From: Punica granatum
Lineage: Eukaryota; Streptophyta; Magnoliopsida; Myrtales; Lythraceae
Assembly (NCBI RefSeq): GCF_007655135.1
Contig: NC_045132.1
Span: 12,710,001-12,774,000 of the forward strand
Reading direction: 5' to 3'
DNA length: 64,000 bases
Positions within the stretch are counted from its first letter, which is position 1. Each line of letters opens with the position of its first letter. Under the pieces are notes generated by a model that saw only the letters and a program-made list of their open reading frames with translations, was not told where the DNA came from and searched no databases. Both the position numbers and the translations under genes were made by a program. Positions 34,921 to 46,838 of this stretch are shown piece after piece.

Positions 34921-35558
34921 CGGACACCTTTTCTGACCCGACAAAGACACGCGGGCTTGATTAGCCAAAACAATGAAATGAAGGGAAGGAGGAGCGGTCT
35001 TGGTGACTCTGGTGGCTAAGCGCGGTTGCACCCGATCTTGGAGATTACTAGCGGCCAGCTGGAGGTGGCTCACGGGTCAGGGAAGCTCGAATTAGCCTGC
35101 CCGCGACTTATGGAAGTCCAGACAAGAGTCGGCTGAGGGCGTCAGTTGGTGGGTTACGGGCAAGGAAGCCGAGGGAAGGGATATGAGTTATGGGCGGTGT
35201 TGAGAGGGAGAGGTTCCTTCACAGTGAGAATCAGCCAGGAAGGAAAACGTGAGCTGAAGGAGACGGAGAAGGTGAGGGAAAAATCGTTGCTGCTGAAAGA
35301 AAAAAAAAAAAAAAAAAAGAGTTGCGCGTGAGTGTGTGTTTGTGTAGCTGGGAGAGTCCGCGAGAGAGAGTGGGAGCTGTGGGTTCACGGGGGTGAGCTA
35401 GGGGTTAGGTCGCGAGGAGCTACGAGAGGAAGAAAAAGCCTGAGGTGAGGCTCGAGAGGAGGAGATAGGAGCTGAAGGTTTTTTCTAGTTTTCTTTTGAA
35501 AACCCGGGATGTTGCGGCTGTGGTGTTGGAGCTAGGGTTTTTTCGTTTTTTTTTCGAG
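34921..35558 (-). other. Body of the outer LTR-like element, with poly-A tract
   Basis: A/G-rich on the plus strand with a 19-nt A run at 35300-35319 and agctagggtt/gttgcggct leader words that recur at 39771-39850. No gene. Confidence 0.4.
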
Positions 35559-36089
35559 CCAGCTGTCAGTACCCTATTTTGGTCCACCGACTTCAGAGGG
35601 GTAAAATCGTCATATGCCACCCGTGAGGGAAGTATTTCCAATTAATGACTCGAGTATTACGACTTTTCGGAAATAGCACATTTTCCTAATTTAACACCAA
35701 TTTTATGATTTTTCAAAAACGATGCTATTTGGGAGATCTTTGGATTTCGCGTACATCGACGTCAATTTTCAAAAATCCAGGACATTTTATCGTACAATAT
35801 TGATGAACGAATTTTTCTGAGCACAATGCCGATCCCGAATCATTTTTCTTGGACATCCAATTGCGAAGGCGAAATCTCCACGCGCGTTAAATTCGGATTT
35901 TCGAATTTCTAAAAAAAAAAAAGATGAAGAACGACAAAGGGGTAGGGTTGGTCAGAGCCAGTCAGACGGATCTAACCGACCCTAACCCGTCTAAAAAGGA
36001 AAAAAAAATTCAATCAGGGGCAACGGTCAGTTGATCGTTGCCTCCCTTCTCCTCCCCTCTACACACTCTCTCTCTGATTTTCGAAAACC

Positions 36090-36380
36090 CTAACCGCCAC
36101 AACTCCTATATTTTCGGAAAAACCTTGAGCTCGAGTTTTTCCTACCGACAGCTCGATTTATTACTTCGGATCCCTCAGCTCACAGGGGGCTCGGAAGAAA
36201 AACCTTAGCTCGAGTTCTGGAACTTCCCCTAGCTCGGACGCCCATTTCGCCCTGAGCTCCGACACCCTCAGTTTGAGTTTTCAATGGCCCACAGCTCGAT
36301 TGCTCCCATGCCCACACTCCTTTAGCTCGCCCTCGCTCCAACACTCTTAGCTCGCGAAACCCCCCAGCTCAGATGCTGAA
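36090..36380 (+). repeat. agctcg-rich low-complexity leader
   Basis: The word agctcg recurs about ten times (gagctcgag, cagctcgatt, tagctcgc) at irregular spacing. Confidence 0.5.
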
Positions 36381-36563
36381 AATTCCTTGCCTTCCCCTGT
36401 TCGAATCCCGGACCCAATTCCTCACCCCGACTTCTCCATGCGGGCAGACCCGAGCTCCCCGTCACGAGAGCCTCACCCAGCAGACCGTCGAGAACCCCCC
36501 TCTATGTAGAAAATCGCCGCGACCAGTCACCATCGCCGCCCGGACCACCCCTCTCCTTCTCTC

Positions 36564-36565
<2 letters not shown>

Positions 36566-36602
<37 letters not shown>
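36566..36602. repeat. Poly-T run of about 37 nt
   Basis: Uninterrupted T tract inside the 4.2 kb element. Confidence 0.95.
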
Positions 36603-37104
36603 CTATCTGGGGCTCTGTGCTTTCCGAATGGAACAGGAACGCCACCCAGCAGCAGGCTTGCGGCCCGGTTTGGTATAGGCCAAGCGGTAGCCATCCATCA
36701 GTGGCCCCACCCAGTCATCCAGCTCGGCCCAGCGGTAGCCATCCATTCGGCCCAGCCTAGCCCAGTCCAGCAACGACCCAACCCGCGTTCAGCAGCGGCC
36801 CAACCCGCGTCTGGCACAGTTCAGCCCACTTGGCCTACTCTGGCCCAGTCCACCCATACTAAATCTCGACCAGTCACAACTTGGCCCAACTCATCCAGTA
36901 TTTTTATCTTTTTTTTTTATTTTTTATTTTTTTATTACAGAATCACCCCTCAACTTCCCGAACTAGGTAAATCCCCGACTTAGTGGCATGTTTAGGGCTC
37001 CGTTTCTGAATATTAATGTTTGCTTGAATGGATATGATGTGAAATGAGCATTATTGGGTTGCGTGCATGTCGGATTTTTCCCGAACACGATTTTACTAAC
37101 ATTC

Positions 37105-37960
37105 CGTTTTGTCCCATTTCAGTCCTGAGGATGCATTTTTAATTTTTAGATCTGCCCCGAATTTTAAAATTCACTTCAGTCAAGTCCCGGCCAATTTTAA
37201 TATTTCCAGATCAGTCCTTGAATTTTTTCAGAATTTTTCAATCATCCCAAGGAACTTTTCAAGTTATTTCAGTTTAGTCCAGGGGCTATTTTCCGCCCTT
37301 TTCAGATCTGCCCCGAATTTTAAACTCTTTTCAGTCAAGTCCCAGCCATTTCTATCATTTTCCAATCAGTCCCTGAATTTTTCAGAATTCTCCAACCACT
37401 CCAAGGAACTTTCCAAGTTGTTTCATTTTAGTCCCGGGGCTATTTTTCGCTCTTTTCAGATCTGCCCCGAATTTTAAAATTCTTTTCAACCGAGTCCTGG
37501 CCATTTCTATCATTTTTCAATCAGTCCCTGAATTTTCCAGAATTTTCCAACCACTCCGAGGAACTTTCCGAGTTGTTTCAGTTTAGTCCTGGGGCTATTT
37601 TCCGCCTTTTTAAGATCTACCCCGAATTTTAAAATTCGTTTCAGCCGAGTGCCGGCCATTTATAGCATTTTCCAATCAAGCCTTGAATTTTTCAGAATTT
37701 CTAAACCAATTTCGGGAATTTTTCTGTTGTTTCAGTTCAGTCCCCGGGGAATTTTTCACTTTTCAGATTAGCCCGAACTTTCAAATTCGTTTCAAAAGAG
37801 TCCTGGGACATTTTCAGTAATTTTTACATAGTCCTGAATATTTCAGAATTTTTAAATCAGTCCCTCAAAATTTTATCCGAATTTTCTAATCAGTCACTGT
37901 TCTTTTAAAATTGTTCAATTCAGTCCCTGGACATTTTCTAAAGATTCCCAACCCTTTCCC
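37105..37960 (+). repeat. 155 bp tandem repeats, about 5.5 copies
   Basis: The start box agatctgccccgaatttt recurs at 37148, 37304, 37458 and 37613 (spacing 154-156), then as a weaker copy near 37765. Each unit also has cagtccctgaattttt and gtttcagtttagtcc. Confidence 0.85.
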
Positions 37961-40614
37961 ACTTGGATTCCTGACAAACAACGTATGTGCCCCTCTTAAA
38001 TATTTTTGTTTCTGTAATTATATGTATACAACATGACAATGTGTGTTCTTTCATATTTTCCCGCTTTCATGAGTCGGTGCCGTTTTATCGATTCCGTTAA
38101 TATTATGTTTGTGTATGTTTGTACGTGTTTATCATGATCATGGTGGCACCGATTGTGTAAAATATGTATGTTTATCGTACTTGACGTGATAATGTGCTTT
38201 TGATCCGTATTTAAACGCTTTATTTTCTCGTTTTAATCGAAACCTCACATGAATCGGTTTAATCATGCAAACTTGACCTAAAATTAATTTTTAAATTCCA
38301 AGGTGGTCGGGAATTAGGATTCGCATCGGACGGTCCATCAATGATCGGCTCGACGGTCTGAAACCATCATATTTAGAGCATTTGGCAAAACATTAATTAA
38401 TTTAATCAATAATTCCACTAACGGGGTAATTGGGACGTTCATGCGATTAATTAACTCACTTGGCCCTAATAATTTTGCATGAATTGGTAATAAATCGGTA
38501 ATACGCGTCGATAGGTTACAAACATGCGTTGGTGCCTTTCTCAATGTGGCATGGATGTCTAGGAAAGATTTGCGCGTCTTGACTCGAGACCTCACCTGAT
38601 TTCAGGAAAATCAGGTCGGGGCGTAGAAGTTCTTCTTAGATCACTTTCGAATATATCAATTGATCCTTAGGCTTTTTTAGGGTTCTTGACAACCCTAGAA
38701 GGTCCAGGGGATTGGTTAGCGCCGGTCACAGGCCGAGGTTGCCCACACCGCGTAATCTCTCTTTTTCGAAAATAATTTTTACCTCAAGGGCAAAATCGTC
38801 TATTTGCAACTTAGCGACACCCCTAGACATCACAACATAGAACAATCCTAAAAGCAATCCACAAACACAAGACTTGACAATAGACATCACGTACGTCAGA
38901 TCCTCGGAAAATAATGCCAAATGCGAAATACCTTCCCGAGGCGATCCTTGATCGATTCACACCCTGTACCCACTTTGTTTGCTTTAGGGTAGGATTTGCA
39001 TGCCAAGATACCCCGGTTAATAATCGGTTAATTCACGTAAATTCGACAATAGCAAAACCCCATTGTTGGTTTATTTGTGCCCGCTTGTTACATTCTTGCA
39101 CTTATTTGTTATGCGGATCGAGCCCAATCCTTTAGGATACGATCCATACGAGGTCCAACCCCCCAACCGTAGATCACGAGGTCCAATCCCCTAACACTGA
39201 GCGAGCATCCTAATTTCAATTTCAGTCTTTTCAAACCATACGGTGAGCACGAGTGGAATAATAACCGAACGCGAACCGACCGAGATTTAGTTGTTGTAAT
39301 TTATATTTTATTTATTTGAGAGAACTATGTAAGGGTTTATGTTGTACATTTATTCATGTAAGAATTCCGGTCGGAGAGCGGACGGTCAGAGTGTTTTCTT
39401 CGAATTTACGGTGTCAAAACGCGTAAGATAAGCGGAACTTAATTAAGCGGTAATTAAATTAAAATGGCAAGCCTACGCAAGCTAGAGTACCGATAAGGCG
39501 TGCGAGATATAGGCACGCATGTAACAAAACCCCCGAATTCGGAATCTCGGATTTCGTAGACCATATGCCTTAGCAATTAAGTGTACCCCGTACTCCTACA
39601 CCCGGGTAACTTGCCTGCCCTCAATCTTCGAGTCGTAAAATGGCAAGTGGCAACTCCTTCTCACGTGCGTCCGTCGCGCGTCTCCGGGAAGGTGGACACT
39701 CCCAAGCCGCGTTGCATGAGGCGTGCGCACGCGTGCCCGACGAGATGAAATTCGGGTGCGCACACCTGCGATGTTGCGGCTAGGGTTTCGGAAAAAAATG
39801 AGAGAGAGAGAGTGAGGTGAGGAGCTAGGGTTTTTTGTTCTAGGGTTTTTCGGCTGCCTTCACTGAGAGGAAGAAAGAAGAAGAGAAAAAGAAAAGGAAG
39901 AAGAAGAAGAAGAAGAAATGGGGGCAGGATCTGGGCAACGGTCAGAAGTCCTCTGACCGGTTTGTACTTTTTTTTTAAGATTTAAAAATTCAAATTTAAT
40001 GTGCGTAAAGATTAAAATTCTCGTCTTTGCAATTGATTGTCAAAAAAATGATCCGAGACTGGCATTGTATTCAGAAAAATTTACGGATCAATGTTATGCA
40101 AATAAAATATTTTTCGGCCTTAATTTTAGTCTCGAATTTTGAAAATTGACGTTGATGCACGTGAAATTCAAAGACTACCCATGGAGTATTTTTTTTTGAA
40201 AAAAATGGTAAATTGGCGTTAAATTGAGAAAATGTCCTATTTCCAGAAATCGTGAATGCTCGAGCAATTAACCGGAAATACTTCCCTCCCTCATACGGGG
40301 CGACAAAATGACAATTTTTCCCCTCTAGAGCTGGTGGACCGAAATGGGATGCTGACACCTTTAGATAAAATAGTAAGTTTTATTTGATGAAACAATGATA
40401 ATCTTATTGCCTATTAAAACTTTTAAAACATAATTATTTGCTTAGATAATGAATTTTCTAAATTTGAATACATTTATATAAAATGACCCAATAGAGATAT
40501 ACTTAATTGAGTTTTTGTAGGAACCACTATAATTCTTAAAATTTATTAAATCAATATTAAATTTATATAATTAAATGATTATTTATTTTCTTAAAATTAT
40601 GAATGAAAACAAAG

Positions 40615-40765
40615 AGTGTGTAACACAATGGTGCACGTCCCCGCCTAGTGACCAAGAGGTCTCATGTTTGATACTTAGGTGCTAAACAATGCCTTTTATT
40701 CGATATTTAGGATTTTTATTTTATTGTACTAGACTAATGGGCCTCCCTTATAAGTGACAATTATG
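40615..40765 (+). mobile_element. SINE-like repeat, second copy
   Basis: Related to 25221-25350: agtgaccaagaggtctcat, a tgtttgatac B-box-like motif, a cttttattcgatattta block and the tactagactaatgggcctcc end. Confidence 0.5.
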
Positions 40766-40789
40766 AATGATTTTATTTAGTAATAAAAT

Positions 40790-41520
40790 GATTGAAATAT
40801 TCTTTCATATTTTTTGAATATTTTTTTATGTTCATTAGTTGTTATTAATTATAATATTACCTATTATTATTTAATCTCTACATAGAATATTAGCATATGA
40901 ATTAATAAAAGTTTTACTACTTTACCCCTATTTATTAGGATGTTGTCAAGTATATATATATATATATATATATTAAATGATTGAAATATTTTTCATACAT
41001 CTTTGATTTTTTTTTTGTATTCATGAGTTATTATTAATTATAATATTACCTATTATCATTTACTCTCTACATAGGATATTAACATATATAAGAGATTTAC
41101 TACTTTACTTAGGTATTATCAAGTTTATATATATAGGTAGTATATTAACATACGAATTAATAAGCGATTTACTACTTTACCCCAATTTATTAGGGTGTTG
41201 TCAAGTTTATATATATATAGATAGATGATTGAATATGCGATTTACTACTTTACTCTTACATACTTCTTTGAATATTGTTTTTATATTCATGAGTTGTTAT
41301 GAATTATAATATTACCTATTATCATTTAATCTCTATATAGTATATTAACATATGAATTAATAAGAGATTTACCACTTTACCCCATTTATTAGGGTATTGT
41401 GAAGTTTATATATATAGTATATTAACATATGAATTAATAAGCGATTTACTACTTTACCCCAGTTTATCTATTTATTAGGGTGTTGTCTAATATATATATA
41501 TATATATATATATAGATTAG
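40790..41520 (+). repeat. Complex AT-rich tandem repeats
   Basis: Four to five diverged units with tattaacatatgaattaata, gatttactactttacccc, atttattagggtgttgtc and a (TA)n run (longest at 40951-40972 and 41490-41512). Confidence 0.75.
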
Positions 41521-42000
41521 TACTTGTTAGAAGAGTATTACTATGCAATTAAATTCTCATGAGAGCTATCAATAACTACTTCTATAACATCCGGAAACTT
41601 TTCAATAAAAACAATAATATCCATACACATGACTTTTGATAATACGTGATTTTTTATACACTCTAAATATTAGATCGTTACAAATCCGATCGAACAATTG
41701 AAAGTTTTGATAAAATTATATGCAATTCCAGCCGCATTGACCTGTAAAAATAACCGAAAGAGTATGTTTTGGGAGTGAGCATGACGCCCGGATAACCATA
41801 GCCTAAACTAATTGGATCATCCGCAGGTTCAACAATATTATAATTGATCTGTAATATTGATATGGCCACAACAATGTAGTTATAGAAAGTACGGACACAA
41901 CGATAATAAAAGTACTAGTTTAAGAATAGATTACCCACGTGATAAGCTCCCGAACATCACAACATTAAAAAACAATCAGTTTCTGACTTTCTTAAACTAG
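41521..42000. other. Region upstream of the protease exon
   Basis: No first exon of the protease is recognisable. A minus-strand frame at 41678-41869 is open but unassigned. Confidence 0.3.
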
Positions 42001-42319
<319 letters not shown>

Positions 42320-42506
42320 CTGCACTTTTCCGCGGGGTGGGGAGAAGACATTTTAAAGTAACTAATCAAAGTGCATGCATACGTCGCATGCTAGAGGTTA
42401 TGTCCAATTAATATTAATGTCATTTGATGTATTCCTTTCTATTGACAACGCACCTATCACGGCTAGAGGTCAAATAGAAAATTATAATATACTGCATTAA
42501 ATAATA

Positions 42507-42540
42507 CTAGGGAACATGCCCGTCTTTCACCACCGCGGGT
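42507..42540 (-). mobile_element. Helitron-like 3' terminus (minus strand)
   Basis: Read on the minus strand: CCCG...CGGG hairpin, then CATGTTCC and CTAGT. Same layout as the end at 8532-8564. The start of the element was not located. Confidence 0.4.
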
Positions 42541-42839
42541 ACAAGAGTTCCCAAAATAATTTGTTAGATAAATTTAATATTAAAAAATTATTTTTTTTTT
42601 ATACCCGCTTATTTATATATGACTTGGAATGTTTATTAGTCTTCTCGTATGGATAAAGGAAAAAAACTATTACTTGTAATTCAAAAAGTATGTGTATAAT
42701 TAATATATTTCCTTACAAAAGGTACAATATAGAGGAAGAAGTCTATGTACGTAATGAAAATTTGTAAAAAAAAATAAGGTATACATATAACTCCTCAGAG
42801 AAAAGGTAAAATAGATAAAATAAAGTAAAACACATGGTG

Positions 42840-44570
42840 TCAAATCATATAATGATCATGGAAAAAAATAGAAAAGCTGGTAATCAAACAGGCAAAAAAC
42901 GTGACGTTATATTACTTGTGAACGCTAAATGTTCGCTTCCATAGGTGGCATTATTTTTATATGTGGTATTCGTAAAAAATAAAGAAAAGAACGTGTAATA
43001 GGGATAAATCTAGATAAAAAAAAGGTAAAAATATTTTTTTTAGAAATAATTGGTCCTATAATAATGATCACATCATTTGACTTGACGGGTTAATTGGGTT
43101 ATAGTGCTACCTTATTAGGCAGGGTCTAAAAGCATTGGAAAAAAAAGAAATTAAAACAAAAAGAAAAGACATATAGGAAAGGGAAATAGTTCTCCCCTTA
43201 CAACCTAAAATTTGAAAAAAAAAACATATATCTTACATTGTATATCTAGTATTTCTAATATGGAATTTCTTTTGGATTTTCTAAATAAATGTTGGAATTG
43301 TTTTTTAAAATAAGTGGTCTGACTATACGATCGACTGAGTAACCTAATACTAAGTCTCATGATGCAAAATTCTATAGCGATCGAGAAAAAAAAAAGGGAA
43401 TCTTGTACACCGTATAGGTGAAAAACGTGATATTAAATTTACTGATAAATGCTGGAGGTTTACTTCCATAAGTTTGGCTTTAACTATAAGGGGTTTTTAT
43501 CTAAAATGGTCTATGGTTTATCCGTTTTGTCAAATCTATTATATGTTTTTTTTGTCAAATCTATCCCATGGTTTACTTTTTGCATAAAATCTATCCCGGC
43601 ATTATCTTTTCCGTCAACATCTAACGGCCGTGCTGATGTGGCACGTGGAGAGATAATAGGCCACACTTGCCACGTGGGCGTCACGTCAGCACGGCCGTTA
43701 GATGTCGACGGAAAAGATAACGCCGGGATAGATTTTATGCAAAAAGTAAACCATGAGATAGATTTGACAAAAAAAGAGTATATAATAGATTTGACAAAAT
43801 TGGTAAACCATTGGCCATTTTAGGTAAATTTTCCTAACTATAATGGTCAGATCATTTGACTTGACTTCTCAACCAGGTTACACGGTTACCTTGCCAACTC
43901 GAATTTAAAACACTGAATAAAAGAAGGAAATTAAAACAAAAAAGGACACCTAGGAGAGGAAAAATGTTCCATACTCGCTAGCTAAAATTTGGGGAAAATA
44001 TTGTATTTATATATTGTACTTCTAATAAAAAATTTCTTCTAATTTTTCAAAATAAAAAATGGGGAAAATGTTTTTTTAGAAATAAGTGGTCTTATTATAA
44101 TGATCGGATCATTTGGCATAATGGTTTGACCATATTATCTAATACCTTATTTGAGTTGGATTTGAAAAATAAAATGAAAAAATTGGACAAGTTTCAAAAA
44201 ATTTGGAAATTTTTAAAGTTAAAAAAAAACATATGCTTTCGTAGAAATCAATAATCTAACTATAACGATCAGATTATTTGTCATAAAGAATCGATCGAGT
44301 TACATGATATCGTATTCGGGTCAAACTTGAAAATATAAAAAAGAAAGGAGAAATTTAAAAATTTAAAATTTAAAAGTGAAAAAAAAGGGGAGTGAGAAAC
44401 ATATGTTTTTATAGAAATAAACGATTCAACTATAATGATGGGATCGTTTGTCGTAAAGAGCCTATTTGGTTACGTGATATCGTATTCAGGTCAGATTTGA
44501 AAATGTTAAAAAGAAAGAAGAAATTAAAAAAATTGAAAATTCAAAAGTAAGAAAATAGAAATATTAGAAA
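42840..44570 (+). repeat. Degenerate tandem array, about 170-200 bp units
   Basis: Units share tagaaata(a/t)-gtggtc, (t/a)ataatgatc-g-atcatttg, a gggttaatt/ggttac block and a gaaattaaaacaaaa tail. They start near 43035, 43310, 43845, 44070, 44240 and 44410. A foldback MULE lies inside at 43490-43834. Confidence 0.55.
43490..43834. mobile_element. MULE-type foldback MITE (345 bp), TSD TAACTATAA
   Basis: Near-perfect hairpin: arms of about 150 bp from ggggtttttatctaaaatgg (left) and its partner ccattttaggtaaattttcc (right), with a central loop around gagagataataggccacac. Exact 9 bp flanks TAACTATAA at 43481-43489 and 43835-43843. No coding capacity; the open frame through it is a by-product of the hairpin. 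Confidence 0.9.
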
Positions 44571-46229
44571 TTTAAAAAGTTAAAAATAATATAAAGGAAA
44601 AATAGCCTCATATAACACAGTTTTGGCCGTATTTTCCTATCCTAGCATGTTTTTAAAAATTATCACATCCTACCACGAAGTTCCATTTTAGTCTCAGATA
44701 TAGCACACCGTTAATATCCATAAAAAGAAATTAACGTTGACTTCCACGTAGGATAATCCCAACACACGTAGAAGTAGGTACTCTCTCGTCCTCCTCCTTA
44801 TGCTCTTCTTCTTCACGCCCATGTCTGCCTCTTCCTCTCCTTCTTCTTCAAGCCTCTGTCACTCTCTCTTCCTCCAAGTTACACAATCAAGCTACCGATG
44901 TATGCCTATGTGGGGCCACGTTGCTGCCAACTCAGTATATAACACCACATGCGGGCTGCACTTAATCCGCCATGGGAGGGCCTCTGTGTTCTTAAACAAT
45001 CCAAAAGCCCAAGTAAACAAATATAAATGCTCATGTCCTTAATGATACCCCACTTTGTCCAATGTTACATGTAATGGAGCTACTACAAGCCGAAGACTGC
45101 CAAGGTCTATTTGTGCTCCATTCTCTACTTTCTTTACTTCAGTTGTAAGGTTAAAAAAGATACAAGGAGTAACAGTTTGCGTTGTAGGAAACAAGACATC
45201 AGAAGAGAAGATGTACATTTTTGTGCTAAAATATCGACAGACTGACTGCCCTTTCCTGTTTTTGGTCGCATTACTATTTGTTTCTAATTTTGTTGGCAGA
45301 GATTGGATAAAACTAAGAGGAAGTCAGTCTCTGCTTGTTGCCCAGTAGAAGATCAAGGAAGGTGAGGAGGAAGTCAAGTCAAACATGGCCTTTTTTTTCC
45401 TACTGATTCGTTCTTCGTGTTTTTATTGTTTCGTAGTGTGATATACGATTCCCGTAACTTGCATGGTTAATTGACATGTTAGGGTAATGACTAAGCTTAA
45501 GGAAACCGTGACACATGGAAAGCTAATTGACACATAAAAAGTAAAATTCAAACTTATCTTATATACACATATATTTACGCATATAATCTGATTTTAAGAA
45601 AGTGGGCAGAAGGAAAATTTAGGTGTAAGGCATATATATATATACACGTAGAAAATTCCACTCTTCTATTTATCGTCTCTGCCGTGCTTTGTCGGTGTGA
45701 GATTTGCCTAAAATATTACACTTCAGCCAGATCGTTCACCCTGGAAAGCTCAAAAGCCTGAAAATGTGTTGACTATTCCCGGTTACAATTTGCGAAGCAA
45801 ATGGTTTTCGACAACAATTTTGTCACTCACCACCAAAACTGATAGTCTAGTGGTTCCAAACTTATTCTCAAGTGATTTGGTAACTTTAAATTCTCAAGTT
45901 TAAATCCCCTCAATGCATTTGTGTCGAAACATTTGCGAAAAAGTGTGCTCTTTGCTTGTGCTCCATGCATGTTTATGTGAATTATACTTTGATGGTGCTA
46001 TGCTGATCGCGGGAGTGCTTGTGCTGATTATTCAGTTCGTTTGATATGTTCGAGGTTGAATACGAGAATTTGAATATTGCATAGCAATGAGCGACAATGT
46101 TGCAACTACTACTGCTAGACAACAATTTTGCCACTCTTAAAATTTAAATGGCACGTGAGAGGCATGTGATCTATTCCTTTAAATTTTAACAGGTGAGTTA
46201 ATCGAAGTGAAAAAAAAAATAGAGAGACA
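44571..46229. other. No gene recognised
   Basis: The start ggaaaaatagcctcatataa near 44600 looks like one arm of a foldback element, but no second arm was found. Short frames at 44800-45042 and 45055-45348 have no family resemblance. Confidence 0.3.
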
Positions 46230-46239
46230 ATTTTTAAAT

Positions 46240-46520
46240 GGGAAAATGAAACTAGTGGTCCTAAAAGTTTGTTATTTTTTGACATTGAGTCATAAAAGTT
46301 AACTTCCAGAAATCAAGTTCCAAAATGTTTGTAAATGTGGCAGCAATGGTCATTTCCGTCAGTGCCCTTCACCGAGCCCCCTCCATGGAGTTAACGGTGT
46401 CACTTTCGTCCACGTGGTTGTTACATCGCTGACGTGGCACGTATGCCCCAATTGGAAAACCCAAAAGCTCATGAAACCAGAGAGGAAGCTAAATTCAACT
46501 CGGCTCGTGAAACCCGATCT
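46240..46520 (+). repeat. Left terminal inverted repeat of the MULE
   Basis: Starts GGGAAAATGAAACTAG; about 85 percent alike by eye to the reverse complement of 61399-61680. A long TIR of this kind normally carries the promoter of the gene facing inward. Confidence 0.85.
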
Positions 46521-46838
46521 AATTTCTACCCGGCTTTGAAACCTGACCCGACAGGAAGGTAAATTCATTGAGCTTCTAAGTAATTGTTGTAATGGCGATC
46601 GTAGAGACGCGAAGGTCTTCCTCCACTTATGCCTGTTCCTGAATTCATATTCGAGCTCTGTTTGCGTGCATGTCTCTCTCTCTCTCTTCTTCATTTGTTG
46701 TTCCAGTTATTAACTAGGTTGATGTTGTTGACTATGCATACAGTTTTATGTTGCAGATAATGTTGTGTAGTGTTGGGCAGTCAATGTTCTCATGGCTCAA
46801 TTGAAGTGATTAAGGGTGTTTGAAGTTCTTGCGGCAGC

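Larger units (their letters stand above)
35564..39764 (+). mobile_element. 4.2 kb LTR-like element nested in its own relative
   Basis: Begins TGTCAGTACCC and ends GTGCGCACA. Flanks CCAGC (35559-35563) and CCTGC (39765-39769) match at 4 of 5. Its first 400 bp match the minus-strand start 40357-39960 and its 3' 1.4 kb matches 28530-30100 reversed and 20640-22856. There is no gag/pol, primer site or second LTR, so it is most likely a solo LTR of the same long-LTR family. Confidence 0.62.
28530..40357 (-). mobile_element. Outer minus-strand LTR-like element hosting nested insertions
   Basis: Read on the minus strand it starts TGTCAGCATCCC at 40357 and ends ...GCGTTGCA at 28530. Its pieces (39770-40357, 33266-35558, 28530-30572) align in order to the plus-strand element 35564-39764: start box, ccctagc leader, (c)gaactaggtaaat box, 155 bp repeats, then the tttgccttagggtagg and gtggacactcccaag boxes. 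Without the inserts it would be near 4 kb, like its relative. There is no coding domain. The end lies about 60 bp short of the relative's end and the flanks (ACCTA left, CCTTT right) give no firm TSD, so the 28530 end may be truncated. Confidence 0.6.

Noticed and set aside
41678..41869. 63-aa minus-strand frame upstream of the protease exon
   Set aside because: Could not be tied to any family; opposite strand to the protease.
43449..43823. 124-aa open frame on the plus strand
   Set aside because: It runs through both arms of a foldback MITE; the frame is a by-product of the hairpin.
44590..44800. Another foldback MULE
   Set aside because: One typical arm is visible, but no inverted partner was found downstream.
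44800..45348. Possible small secreted protein frames
   Set aside because: Start with a Leu/Phe/Ser-rich stretch like a signal peptide but lack any conserved domain; low-complexity CT-rich DNA explains it.
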